Part shown: positions 31,784-42,299 of the stretch, piece by piece
Layout: every line of letters begins with the position of its first letter
How positions within the stretch are numbered: the stretch's first letter is position 1
DNA from: Symbiodinium natans
Taxonomy: Eukaryota > Sar > Dinophyceae > Suessiales > Symbiodiniaceae
Length of the DNA stretch: 64,000 bases
Assembly: GCA_905221605.1 (NCBI GenBank)
Contig: CAJNDS010000020.1
Location: 132,501 to 196,500 of the forward strand
Direction: 5' to 3'
The notes under the pieces: model-generated
Database searches by the model: none
Told to the model about the DNA's origin: nothing
Seen by the model: the letters and a program-made list of their open reading frames with translations, nothing else
Made by a program: the position numbers and the translations under genes

Positions 31784-32490
31784 AACCCTAAACCCTAACC
31801 CTAAACGCTAAACCCTAAACCCTAAACCCTAAATAGTAAGGGGGCCCAGGGTTTAGGGTTCAAGGGTTAGGGTTTAGGGTGCAGGGTTAAGGGGAGCTCA
31901 CTGTTTGTTTTCATTGTTCATCAGTGTGCCTGTGGGCACTTTTCGTGAATGTAAGCCCAAAGACCCGAGCGATTCTTGTGGTAGTTTAGGGTTTAGGGTT
32001 TAGGGTTTAGGGTTTAGGGTTTAGGGTTTAGGGTTTAGGGTTTAGGGTTTAGGGTTTAGGGTTTAGGGTTTAGGGAAGAAAACTAGTTGAGCTATAGAGT
32101 TTTAAGACGGCAGGCAAGTGCTGTATTTCTTGAGCACAGCACACATGTTAACGCTTTGCTTGGGCATCTGGGCGTGAGTGAAACCAATATCGCGAGCACC
32201 CAGAGCCCCAATCTCAAAGCCCCAGGCCCTAAGGCCCTAAGCCCCAAGAAGCCCTGTAAGCATTACAAAGCATCCTCAGCCCGAAGCCCCAAAGCATGCT
32301 AAACCTTGTAAGCCCTAAACCCTAAACCCTAAACCCTAAACCCTAAACCCTAAACCCTAAACCCTAAACCCTAAACCCTAAACCCTAAACCCTAAACCCT
32401 AAACCCTAAACCCTATAAACCCTAAACCCTAAACCCTAAAAACCCTAAACCCTAAACCCTAAACCCTAAACCCTAAACCCTAGACAACGC
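31784..32490. repeat. Telomeric tracts after ANK3
   Basis: Short CCCTAAA (31784-31834) abutting the family F element, thirteen TTTAGGG units (31987-32075) and about 24 CCCTAAA units (32309-32485) with two small interruptions. Confidence 0.93.
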
Positions 32491-33670
32491 AGCTGGAAAG
32501 GCTGCGTGGTCTGGTCACGCGGAGCTTTGCCGTGGGGGCCCCCGAGATCCCTTTTCTGTGCAGGGATTTTTACGCGGGGGGCACAAGAGGGTTTAGGGTG
32601 TATGTAGGGTGTAGAGTTTAGGGTTTAGGGTTTCCCTTGATGTTCCCTTTTTGATGATTGCAATTGAGGATGTTCAGGGCGCAGAGGGTTTAGGGTCTAG
32701 GGTTACCCTTTTGTATTCCCTTTTGATAATGGTTATAATTCAGTAATCTACGCTACCCAAAGCAGTTCTGATTGGGGCCTGATTTTTCTTCCCTAACAAC
32801 ATCTCCTAGCAGCTTTGCGTCCTTCATTGGATTCTAGCTTCAAGAGCCCCAAGCCCTAAACCCTAAACCCCTAAACCCTAAACTCGCAGCCCTAAACTCA
32901 CTGTTGCATGCAGCTTGTGCCAAAAGATCCACCGCAGAGGATAGGACCGAGAGTCGCTTTGTTTAGGGTTTAGGGTTTGGGGTTTGGGGTTTGGGGTTTG
33001 GGGTTTGGGGTTGAGGTTCCCCTACATGCCGCTGTAAACCAAAATGGGCATCCGTTCTATTTCCTAGGTTCTTCTCGGGTCTACTTGGAGGTTCTTGATA
33101 CTTATTGGCCAACTTATGACCCACTTATAAGCCCCTTAAGTGCCCTAGTATGGTCATAAGTACAGTTATACGTACACCCTAAACCCTAAACCCTAACCCT
33201 AATTGGAGTTTTAAGTACAGCTATAAGTACAGTTATAATTGGTCAATAAGTACCAAGAACCTCCAATCCTAGAACAAGTGCTCCCCCCGATGGCCGGACC
33301 TTAAATTCCAAGGCCAGCCCAGTTTAGGGCCTAGGGTTTAGGGTTTAGGATTTAGGGTTTAGGGTTTAGGGCTTAGGGCTTTTAGCTTTTAGGGCTAAGG
33401 GTTTGGGGTTTGGGGGTTAGGGTTTGGGATTTGGGGTTTGTTCACGATCATAAGCCCTGCGCAATTTCCCAGGCTGGTTGCGCGACGAGTGTGGCATGCG
33501 CGACGACATGCAGGCATGCCCATATGTATATGTTGAGTTCTCAGAGAAGCCTTGTTTGATTCTTTAGTACAAAGGCACACGAACCAAGAGCTACGCAACT
33601 TTATGTCTTCGTTACGAGGCAGCCCCCCCCCCCCAATTACAGCTCCTTAAACGACATGGAGCAGGTATAG
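32491..33670. other. Spacer with variant tracts, no supported gene
   Basis: TTTGGGG units at 32960-33010, a family G fragment (33085-33255) interrupted by a few CCCTAA units, and GGGTTTGG at 33400-33440. Confidence 0.45.
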
Positions 33671-33734
33671 CGCTAGCTTTGCGCTAGTTTAAAGAGTACC
33701 GGTATGCTTGAACAGAAAGAAAGGTAAGCATGCA

Positions 33735-34065
33735 TTTTGGAACCTCCAGACCCTTTACTGCCCCGAGGTCTCTGGGGGCAGTACACAGTTTTTGCACGTG
33801 TCTCCGTTGAAAGAATTTGGGACAGTACAGCGGCAAAACCAGGCAAAAACGCTGTACTGTCAGAAGTAGCCAACAAAAGCAGTCGTTTGGAACCTCCAGA
33901 CCATTTAGAGCCCCGAGGTCTTTAAAGACAGGCTTTTGTTATCGTCTTTTATGGGACAGTACAGCGTTTTTGCATTCTTCTCCTGTATAATAATATTTCT
34001 TTTACTTGGGACACTGCAGCGTTTTTTCAGCCCCAGGCCTCAAAGTGCAGTACTGTCACAAAAAA
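33735..34065. repeat. Repeats and palindromes built on GACAGTACAGCG
   Basis: GGGACAGTACAGCG occurs at about 33820 and 33955, in inverted form (CGCTGTACTGTC) at about 33855, and degraded at 34008 and 34052. GGAACCTCCAGACC with GCCCCGAGGTCT recurs at 33739 and 33889. Confidence 0.7.
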
Positions 34066-34272
34066 CTTTATGTGAAGAACCCTGAACCCGAAACTCCAGG
34101 GTTTGGGGTTTGGGGTTTAGGGTTTAGGGTTTAGGGTTTAGGGTTCAGGGTTGAGGGTTTAGGGTTTAGGGTTTAGGGTTTAGGGGTCTTGGAAGTCGGG
34201 TTATACGCACCTCTCGTTAGGGTCTGAACCACTTATAACCCTACTTAGGAGAAGTACCCATTAACCTCCAAG

Positions 34273-34365
34273 TATTTGCTTAAGAACCCCCCAAGAACTG
34301 AGAATCGTCTTCCTTATCAAAGGCAATATAGGGGTTGTCATCTCCTATTTTTCGGCGGTTAACTC
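34273..34365 (+). mobile_element. Family H element, left part
   Basis: TATTTGCTTAAGAACCCCCC then CTTCCTTATCAAAGGCAATA matches the copy at 38007; the right terminus is not recognisable. Confidence 0.5.
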
Positions 34366-35270
34366 TCAACCCTACATACTGGCGTTAACAGCTTCTGCAA
34401 GTTGCTGGTTGCGGAATACATATAGGGTACCTTTATTTGGCGAAGTACCCATATTGAGAGGGTTCGGGGTTTACAGGTTTATGGTTGGTTTGCAGAGATT
34501 AGGGCTAAACCACGATGCGCAGTAGTACCCTTGTTCCGTTGTAGGACTGTAGGATTAGGTTTCATGTCGAACTGCACAAGAAAAAGTTTCTGTGACATCG
34601 AGTAAAGTTCAGACTTGGTTCCGAACCCGAACCCAACCGTAAGAACCCCAAATCCTACCATGTTGCCGGTTCCCTAGAATCCTTAGAAGAACAATATCCT
34701 ACAAAGATGTTAGGTTTGAGGTTGTTCACGTAAACCTTCAGCCCTTCCCGGGTAAGGACAAGGCTGGCAACTTCGCCGCGGATCTGGCAGAAATGGCTGG
34801 CGCCTAAGGGTTCAGACCTAGAGGTTTTTGACCTGCTACCCCAAAGTATTTGCATGTTCATGGGTACTTATAAGGCGAGTTATAAGTAGGGCAACGATGG
34901 TTGTAGCCCGTATTGTGGTACCCATGAACCTGCAAGTAGGGCTTAGGTTTCAGGGTTTAGAGTTTTTTGGTGACGTTCGACCATTTTTGGCCTGCCCCCG
35001 ATAGTGGGGTGCTGACTTGCACGTAGGCGTGACTTCATTCTGTTTACAGCACTCTTCTCATAAGATGCATCCCGATGGAACACCCCAGAGTGGAGTTTAG
35101 GGGCTTTAGGGTCTAAGTTCAGTGCTCAGGGATGTTCAGGGTTTGGGGCTTATTGGGGCTTATGTGGAGCATCATCTTGCAGAAATAGACACTACCGAGT
35201 TTGAAGGTTCGGCAAACTTTTTGCGCGTGAGTGCCTCAGAACACGACAGCGTTGATTCCCATTCCTTGAA
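34366..35270. other. Spacer, no supported gene
   Basis: Apart from the family G element (34850) this is unique DNA; open frames at 34479-34861 on the minus strand have no recognisable domain. Confidence 0.4.
34850..34936 (+). mobile_element. Family G TIR element
   Basis: TTGCATGTTCATGGGTAC pairs with GTACCCATGAACCTGCAA, with one mismatch. Interior AGTTATAAGTAGGGCAAC. Loose flanking match GTAT/GTAG. Confidence 0.7.
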
Positions 35271-35462
35271 AAAACCCAAACCCTAAACCCTAAACCTAAA
35301 CCCTAAACCCTAAACCCTGAACCCTGAACCCTAAGAACACCCCCGACATGCCCCCCCGAACCCGCAGTGTGCAGGCACCTACTCAGAGGAGGCCCCGATA
35401 TCCGACTAGAAAGTGTAGGATCGTATTGCAGGGTTTAGGGTTTAGGGTTTAGGGTTTAAGGT

Positions 35463-35606
35463 TTAAGGTTTAGGGTTTTATTTGGAGGTTCATGGGTAGC
35501 CATAAGTAGGGTTATAAGCTCCCAGCAAACGAAACCTTACAAGCCATTGTCTTCTCACGTTGCCCTGCTTCGAGCGCTAGCTGTAAGTTCGCATGAACCC
35601 CCAAGC
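35463..35606 (+). mobile_element. Family G element
   Basis: TTTGGAGGTTCATGGGTAGC ... GTTATAAGCTCCCAG at the left, GCATGAACCCCCAAG at the right. Confidence 0.55.
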
Positions 35607-35873
35607 ATACACCCTAAATCCAGCCCTTTAACCCCCGTATAGACCCCAAATACGAGTATCCCTAAACCCTAAACCCTGAACCCTAAACCCAAAAGTGTCG
35701 GTATTTCGGGAGCCAGTTCTACCCCTTAGACCTTCGCTTCGTGACAACTTCTTGGCGATGCGCCGGCGGAGATTTCTTTGTGCCGCGCTGGTGGCGGCTT
35801 GCGCGTCGCGGCCGAGGGAAAGCTTTGCAACGCAGCCTGCTGTTTAGGGTTTAGGGTTTAGAATTTGGGGCAA

Positions 35874-36046
35874 CCAGGACCCGGAGTAGGCCCTTATTTC
35901 CTGTTGTTAGAGTTTGGGGTTCCCTTTTATGATCCCCCTAAGACCAAGAAGGGCACCCTGGGTCTAGGCTAGGACCCTAACCCTAAACCCTAAACCCTAA
36001 ACCCTAAACCCTAAACCCTAACCCTACTCCTGGGTCTAGGCTAGGA
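35874..36046 (+). mobile_element. Family B element with telomeric tract between duplicated right ends
   Basis: The left end ACCAGGACCCGGAGTAGGCC and the family interior run to GGGCACCCTGGGTCTAGGCTAGGA. Then come CCCTAA/CCCTAAA repeats (35974-36026), and the same right end CCTGGGTCTAGGCTAGGA appears again. The 18-bp ends are identical. Confidence 0.75.
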
Positions 36047-36056
36047 AGGTTTGGAG

Positions 36057-36271
36057 TTGGGATGTTCCCCCCCGGTATACTAAGAGTCCTTAGTAGGGAT
36101 CACGAGAGGGGCTGCCAGAATGCCTATTAATTCGGGATTGTTAGCATAGGGTTTAGGGTTTAGGGTTTAGGGTTTAGGGTTTAGGGTTTAGGGTTTAGGG
36201 TTTAGGGTTTAGGGTTTAGGGTTTAGGGTTTAGGGTTTAGGGTTTGGGTTCATTCAGGGGGAACATCCCAC
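36057..36271 (+). mobile_element. Family C TIR element with nested TTTAGGG tract
   Basis: TTGGGATGTTCCCCCCC opens and GGGGGAACATCCCA closes it. Fourteen TTTAGGG units (36148-36246) lie between GATTGTTAGCATA and the right end, exactly where tract-free copies have only a few bases. Confidence 0.75.
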
Positions 36272-36593
36272 ATTTTGAGGTTTACAAAGAGTAAGGTTAG
36301 CCCGGTAGGGCAGTTGGGCGATTTGGTGGGTTTAGCCTCCTCTTTTCCGGTTGTTAAGGGGCCCTCTTTGGCAAGGAGTATTGTTCTCTCAGGGTTGGGC
36401 CAGGCTAGTCAAGAGTTTAGTCTAAGAACTCTGAGCTTCGGGCTTTGATTTGGTCCTCAAATCCACACTGGAACAGGCGTTTTGGTGAGTTTTGAGTGAA
36501 ACGGTTTAGGCTAAGGTTAAGGGGTGGTTCAGGGAACGCCGCATTCGTAAAACGACGTCATGACCTGCCAGCTACATACATAGTCCGGGCAGA

Positions 36594-36702
36594 TATGGGG
36601 GTTTACGACAATAAGGGACCCCTCATATAGAGCCCCAAATAGTAGGATTCCCCTATAGTAAGGACCTCAATAAGGTACCCCTAATTTCGGAAACCCCCAT
36701 AT
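36594..36702 (+). mobile_element. Family E TIR element
   Basis: ATGGGGGTTTACGACAATAA on the left pairs with TTTCGGAAACCCCCAT on the right. Interior AAATAGTAGGATTCCCCTAT. Confidence 0.7.
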
Positions 36703-36726
36703 GGCAACCTTCCCTTAACCATCAAC

Positions 36727-36823
36727 TCTTTGTGGTACTTTACTGTAACTTTAGATCCTTACCCTTTTTGGGTTCATTGGGTTTCTTAATGAGGCAGCTA
36801 AAAGTTTAATTTTTAGCTACCCT
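36727..36823 (+). repeat. Dispersed repeat, copy 1
   Basis: CTTTGTGGTACTTTACTGTA ... GGTTTCTTAATGAGGCAGCT-AAAAGTTTAA matches 55104-55275 over most of its length. The family is unknown. Confidence 0.6.
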
Positions 36824-37516
36824 GCAAGATGCAAGCCCTCTCGGCCCCCCAAGTTCAACGGCAACTGCTCTTACCCGAAGCCCACAAGGCCTTGAAATAG
36901 AAACACCAACCCCTAAACCCGTAAAGCCCTGAAGCTTCATCAACCACAGCCCTAGTCTCTTAGCCCTAAACCCTGAACTCTAAACCCTAAACCTCAAACC
37001 CTAAACCCTGAACCCTAAACCCTAATCCCTAAACCCTAAACCCTTGACGAGGTGAGCATTCGCAGCCTTCACCGCTACCCCGTGAAGAGCTGCTTGGGTG
37101 AGGAGCTTGGTCGAGCCGAGATTGTCCAGGCCAGTTCAGCCACGGCACCCGATACCCTAAACCCTAAACCCGAAACCCTAAACCCTAAACCCTAAACCCT
37201 AAACCGCTTATACTGGGGGCTTGAGTATATAAGGGCTTTGGGCTCTAAACCCCGTCGAAAGCCCAATGCAGGGCTTCGGGTTTACTATGGGTTTCAGAGG
37301 TCTAAACAGATGTAAAGATGCGAGGCGGGTAGGGTCTGTGAAAGGCCCTCCGCCGGATAGCTCACCACCTGTACAGGCCAGCTTGCGTGGTCAGGGGCCC
37401 TGAAGCCTCAACCACAAACCCTAGACCGAAAAAATCTCACGTGATGCCCTTGGACCGCACGGCCCAAGCATGGGAGAGAACGAATCACAGTGGAACCAAG
37501 CACAAAGCTTCCAACT

Positions 37517-37660
37517 TTGGGTTTAGGGTTTAGGGTTTAGGGTTTAGGGTTTAGGGTTTAGGGTTTAGGGTTTAGGGTTTAGGGTTTAGGGTTTAGGGTT
37601 AGGGTTTAGGGTTTAGGGTTCAAGGTTCAGGGTCCAGGGTTTAGGGTTTAGGGTTTTGCA
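37517..37660 (+). repeat. TTTAGGG tract
   Basis: About seventeen units with a few GGTTCAG changes at the right end. Confidence 0.92.
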
Positions 37661-38006
37661 AGCTTCTCCCCTAGCTGTGCAACATGAGCCATACACCCTG
37701 CAAGCCCGAAGCCGTTGTGGAGGAGGGCATCCTTGGCGATCGAACCTACGTGGCGTCTGTGCTTGCATTGGTTTCGGGTTGACGGTGTAGACTTCAGGGA
37801 TGAGACTTTAGGGAAACCCTATCAACCCTATAAGCCCAACCCTATAAACCCTCTAAACCATACAAACCCTCTAAAGCCTATCAACCCGATAAACCCTAAG
37901 CCCTAACCTTGGGAGCCCAGGTGGCTTCTCAAGCGCGCGCACTGACGCAGCGCGAGGCAGGCTCCATGCACTATGAACGATCTAGAGGTAGTTATCTGGG
38001 CCCTGA

Positions 38007-38115
38007 ATATCGGCTAGTTGCTTAAGAACCCCGAAAAAATGAATCAATTCTTCCTTATTAAGGGCAATATCGGGATGATTTTTTCTTTTGGGGTTCTTGA
38101 GCAAATAGCCGATAT
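38007..38115 (+). mobile_element. Family H TIR element with about 25-bp ends
   Basis: ATATCGGCTAGTTGCTTAAG ... at the left pairs with GGTTCTTGAGCAAATAGCCG-ATAT at the right, with two mismatches. The interior TTCCTTATTAAGGGCAATAT is shared with 34273 and, more weakly, 61650. Confidence 0.75.
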
Positions 38116-38486
38116 GGTCCCTTACCTCCTTTAAAGGGTTCTGCTGTGTGGGCCCTTGGGTTGTACAGGGTATGCAAGGGGTATGTAAGGGGTCCCCTTT
38201 TAAGGGCCCATACTACGGGACCCTTATTAACCTGAAACCATATACACCCTAAGCAAGCACATTATACATCCTGTATACTGTAAGCTGTGCGAAAGAAACC
38301 CTACCCTAAATCCTTAACCCGGGGCTCGTAAACCCCACAAAGCAAACCCCTTGACACCCTTAGCAAAGCACCGAGAACGCGACAAACATCATAATATAGG
38401 GGCCGAAATCATTAGAACAAGATTTTTGGGGGGGGGTTATCATAGTATAACTATAAAGGGGCCCTAAGGGAATACCATTAGCAATT

Positions 38487-38594
38487 AAACCCTAAACCCT
38501 AAACCCTAAACCCTAAACCCTAAACCCTAAACCCTAAACCCTAAACCCTAAACCCTAAACCCTAAACCCTAAACCCTAAACCCTAAACCCTAAC
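38487..38594 (-). repeat. CCCTAAA tract
   Basis: Fifteen units without a mismatch. Confidence 0.95.
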
Positions 38595-38909
38595 ATGAGT
38601 AATATCTAAAGACGAAAGGAGCCGCGGCTGTCCACTGTGGCCGCAAGGCTGACTGAGGGGTCGCTGCAGGTGGGAGTCTGAGGTTTCGGCTCCTGGCGTT
38701 GTGATTTTTGTTGAGGGTTTAGGGTTTAGGGTTTAGGGTATAGGGTTTGTGGTTCAGGATTTAGGGTTTAGGGTTTAGGGTTTAGGAAGGGGGGAGGGCG
38801 GTGTTCAGGGTTCATGGTTTCACGGGCTTATACTTGCCTCTTGAGTGGTCGCTTTTAGACTTTTTTCTGAAAGGGGGGGCTCAAAATATGGCCCTAGGTG
38901 CCGTCATCG

Positions 38910-39618
38910 GAGGGGGGGGGGGGGTTCTATTTCAAAGATTTCAAAGGTTTCAAGTCAAAGGGTTTGGGAAACTTCCCGCGAGTTTCCCACGCCCTTTGAA
39001 ACCGTTGAAATCTTTGAAGCCTTTGAAATTTAAAATCGGGGGAGGAGGGGGGGAGTTTCTATTTCAAGGTTAGAAAGATTTCTAAAAACCTTTGAAATTT
39101 ACAATCGGGGGAGGAGGGGGGAGTTTCTATTTCAAAGGTTTCAAAGATTTCAAAAAACCTTTGAAATTTAAATTCGGGGGAGGAGGGGGGGGAGTTTATA
39201 TTTCAAAGATTCCAAAGGTTTCAAAGGTTTCAAAGGGTTTGGGAAACTGGCCGGGAGTTTCCCACGCCCTTTGAAACCTGTGAAATCTTTGAAACCTTTG
39301 AGACCTTTGAAATTTAGAATCGGAAACGGAGGGGGCGTTTCGATTTCAAAGATTTCAAAGGTTTCAAAGGGTTTCAAAGGGTTTGGGAAACTTCCCGGGA
39401 GTTTCCCATGCCCTTTGAAACCTTTGAAATCTTTGAAATCTTGGAATCTTTGAAACCTTTGAAATTCTAAAATCGGGGGAGGGGGGGGGAGGTTCTATTT
39501 CAAAGATTTCAAAGGTTTCAAAGGTTTCACCGGTTTCAAAGGGTTTGGTAAACTTCCCGGGAGTTTCCCACGCCCTTTGAAACCTTTGAAATTCAAAATC
39601 GGGGGGGAGGAGGGGGGG
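38910..39618. repeat. Hairpin satellite of TTTCAAAG / CTTTGAAA arms
   Basis: Each unit has TTTCAAAGATTTCAAAGG on the left, a near-palindromic centre GGGAAACTTCCCGGGAGTTT-CCC, then CCTTTGAAATCTTTGAAA on the right, and ends in GGGGGAGGAGGGGGG. Centres lie at 38966, 39241, 39385 and 39546; a centre-less unit lies near 39100. Confidence 0.85.
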
Positions 39619-39650
39619 CCGGCCTGTGACCCCATGTCGAGGACCTGACG

Positions 39651-40312
39651 ATGCGTGAGGAAGAGGCCAAGCGCATCATGGACAGCCTGGACTACGACAA
39701 GCCATGGTACCTTCGCATTGAATGGATCAAAGCGCTGGCTGCTCTGGCGAATGTTGACAGGCAGGACATGAGCAGAATGTGTCCTGGCCCGAACCGACGC
39801 ATCGGCCAACTCCTCCTGCAGCGGCGCCAGAAAGGTGCGAATGGTATTTCAAGTTAGCCTTGTTCCCCGTTGGCACGACGTCTAATGAGTCTCTGCACTT
39901 CGAAGTCAATCGGTGGTTCAAAGAGACGCAGAAGTTGCACAAAGCCACTCTGGAGCTGAAGCTCGAAATTCTTTCTCTAGGCAAGCTATTGTCGCACAAT
40001 CGAGCTCTTTACCACGCCGGCGTGTGACAAATGTCCCATGAAGAAGTCCTCGCCAGAAGCACGAGGCAAGTCCTGTGGTAGGAACACGAATGGAAGGTGT
40101 GGTGCGACGAGCTGGACAACGCGGGCAAAGTCAAGCGCAAAGCGGTGTTGCCAGTCCAGGAGGCAAGGCGTGTGCAAAAAGAAAGAGTGCAGGATGCTGC
40201 GCTGAAAAAGCCAGCAAGCACGCGATCTCAAACAGGCAAGAAGCACAGGACGCCCCACAGCCTCGAACGAAGGACCAGTTCCTTAGAGGAGGCACAAAAC
40301 AAGCATTCATGA
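39651..40312 (+). pseudogene. Broken multicopy gene, possibly transposase-derived
   Basis: Frame 3 gives a protein-like stretch (YLRIEWIKALAALANVDR ... GPNRRIGQLLLQRRQK) that ends at TAG 39855. The downstream part lies in frame 2: WYFKLALFPVGTTSNESLHF, then ALYHAGV, a TGA at 40025, MSHEEVLARSTRQVLW, a TAG at 40076, and EHEWKVWCDELDNAGKVKRK with a basic tail to 40312. One frameshift near 39825 and two in-frame stops show it is dead. The G-T-(T)-S-N-E-S-L-H core with W and basic neighbours resembles segments seen in transposase-like multicopy proteins of dinoflagellates; that family call is from memory and uncertain. Confidence 0.6.
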
Positions 40313-41620
40313 ATGTGTGTATCAGCCAGCCGCCATTGAGCCAATGTGCACGTCCTCTATGTCTTGCCAAGCTTAACATAGAGGACTTGTTGTCGTGAAA
40401 AGACATGTAACAGCAAGAAACGTACAAGATTCGTCGCGAAAAGTGAAAACGCGAAGTTGTGCGTCAAAGCCCTGGGGTGGGTGGAAGCGACGCCATGGCG
40501 CGCGTGGCTTTGCAGTATCCAATAGAAACGGATACCCGTACCAGAGAAAGGGTGCGTGCATGATGACTGGATGTAGGCACGGCAATCTTCTTTTCTTGCA
40601 AATGCCGCAGCGACATCAGCTGTGTCCAGCTGAGAAGCCAAGGACCCTGGTCTATTCTAGGCTTTGTGACCATAAACCCTAAATCCTAAACCCTAAGCCC
40701 TAAACCCTTAACCCTAAATCTGTGAGGGTTTGAGGGCAAGCCCAAGCAGGCAGAGGGACGTGCCTTTGTGCATGCCACCCTAAACCCCAAATCCTAAACC
40801 CTAAAGCCCCAAGCCCTCCTAACATTTTGTCGGGTTTTGGTTTCTCTAGGGTTTGTAGGATTTTTGAAAGGGGCCCGCGAAGCAGGACCTTCCAGGAACT
40901 CTTCGACAAGGCAACGACCCAGATGAAGCAGCTGGAGGCTTCCCCTAAACCCTTTATTTGGGTTTAGAAGGGGTTTAGGGTTTAAGGCATGTTCTTTCAG
41001 GAGTTCGAGACGCGCAATACGCTGCTGCTTTCGAAAGGCCCCGGAAATAAGTGGCAACGCAACCAAAGCAGCATCTTGAAAGCATCAACATTGATCTTGT
41101 CTCCCAGTCTTCTGGTATATGTCCCCAAAATCAGGAACCATATAATCAGATTTGAGGGCCATTTGCGCTACATCCGAGAAGATAGGTTTCTCCCCCCCCC
41201 CCCCCCCACGTTGGTTTTTGCAGCTCTGCAAGGATTTCGGGTTCAGGGTTTCGGGGTCCGAATCAAAAAACAACCAAACCATTCCAAGCCTACCCCTAGT
41301 GTTTGCCATAGCCCCTGTAGAACCTGAATGAAGAATTTCACGAGTATTGTTATCATTCTTTGGATTCTTTTTGTAGAAACCAGAACAAGACATGACGCAA
41401 AAAAAACTCCCCAAGGAGACTATCCCTAAAGCCTAAATCCGACACCTTATGAGTCTCGGCAGAAACACGGAACCCAGGGCATGATGCAACCGTGTTCCAT
41501 TGGTACAATTCTGAGACAGGTGCGGCCGTGAGATTCTGGAATTTTTTGGAAGGCTTGGATCCTACTGGCCATTCTGGCCCAGCTCGCGCCACACACGCTT
41601 TGCGACAAACATCTGATATT
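40313..41620. other. Spacer after the broken multicopy gene
   Basis: 40313-40680 may be its former 3' region. Short CCCTAAA clusters at 40675-40720. Overlapping open frames on both strands at 40989-41592 are not convincing. Confidence 0.4.
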
Positions 41621-41629
41621 TGGGCTTAG

Positions 41630-41960
41630 AAGGGTTTCGGGTTTAGGCTTTTGTATTTGGGTTTAGAAGGGTTTTGGGTTCAGGGTTTAAGGTTTAAGGT
41701 TTTTCAAGGTTTAATATTTGGGTTAAGAAGGGTTTAGGGTTTAAGGGTGTTTTATTTGGGTGTAGAAGGGCTTTGGGTTTAGGGTTTAAGGGCTTGTTCT
41801 TTGGGTTTAGAAGGGTTTTGGGTTTAAGGGTTTTATATTTGGGTTTAGAAGGGTTTAGAAGGGCTTCGGATTTAGGGTTTAAGGGTTTATTTATTTGGGC
41901 CTAGAAGGGTTTAGGGTTTAAGGTTTCAGGGTTTTATATTTGGGTTTAGAAGGGGTTATG
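41630..41960 (+). repeat. Irregular array TTTGGGTTTAGAAGGGTTT
   Basis: Seven to eight copies of TATTTGGGTTTAGAAGGGTT followed by variable TTTAGGG/TTTAAGG units, spaced 45-65 bp. Confidence 0.75.
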
Positions 41961-41968
41961 GTTTAGGT

Positions 41969-42262
41969 CCAGACGAAAAAGGGCTGGTCCGGACGCGGCC
42001 CTGCGGGCCAAGTCTTTCAAACTTTTGGGGACTCCTGAGCCCTAAAGCTTAAGCCTCACACCCTCCGTCAACCTCAGCGAGTCCTCATTGAGTCTGAGGG
42101 TTCAAGTTCGACCGGCCCAGACGAAAAAGAGCTGGTCCCGGCGCGGCCCTGCGGGCTAAGTCTTTCAAACTTTTGGGGACTCCTGAGCCCTGAACCTTAT
42201 GCCCTACACCCACCGTCAACCTCAGCGAGTCCTCATTGGCTTCACAGTCTGAGGGTTCAAGT
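41969..42262 (+). repeat. 148-bp tandem duplication
   Basis: CCAGACGAAAAAGGGCTGGT starts at 41969 and again at 42117. Both copies run through AAGTCTTTCAAACTTTTGGG and CAACCTCAGCGAGTCCTCAT with few changes. Confidence 0.85.
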
Positions 42263-42299
42263 TCTCCTGAGCCCTGAACCTTAAGCCACCCGCAACACG

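Noticed and set aside
42100-42115. GGTTCAAGTTC, like a tRNA B box
   Set aside because: The flanking bases do not pair as a T stem and no A box is found upstream.
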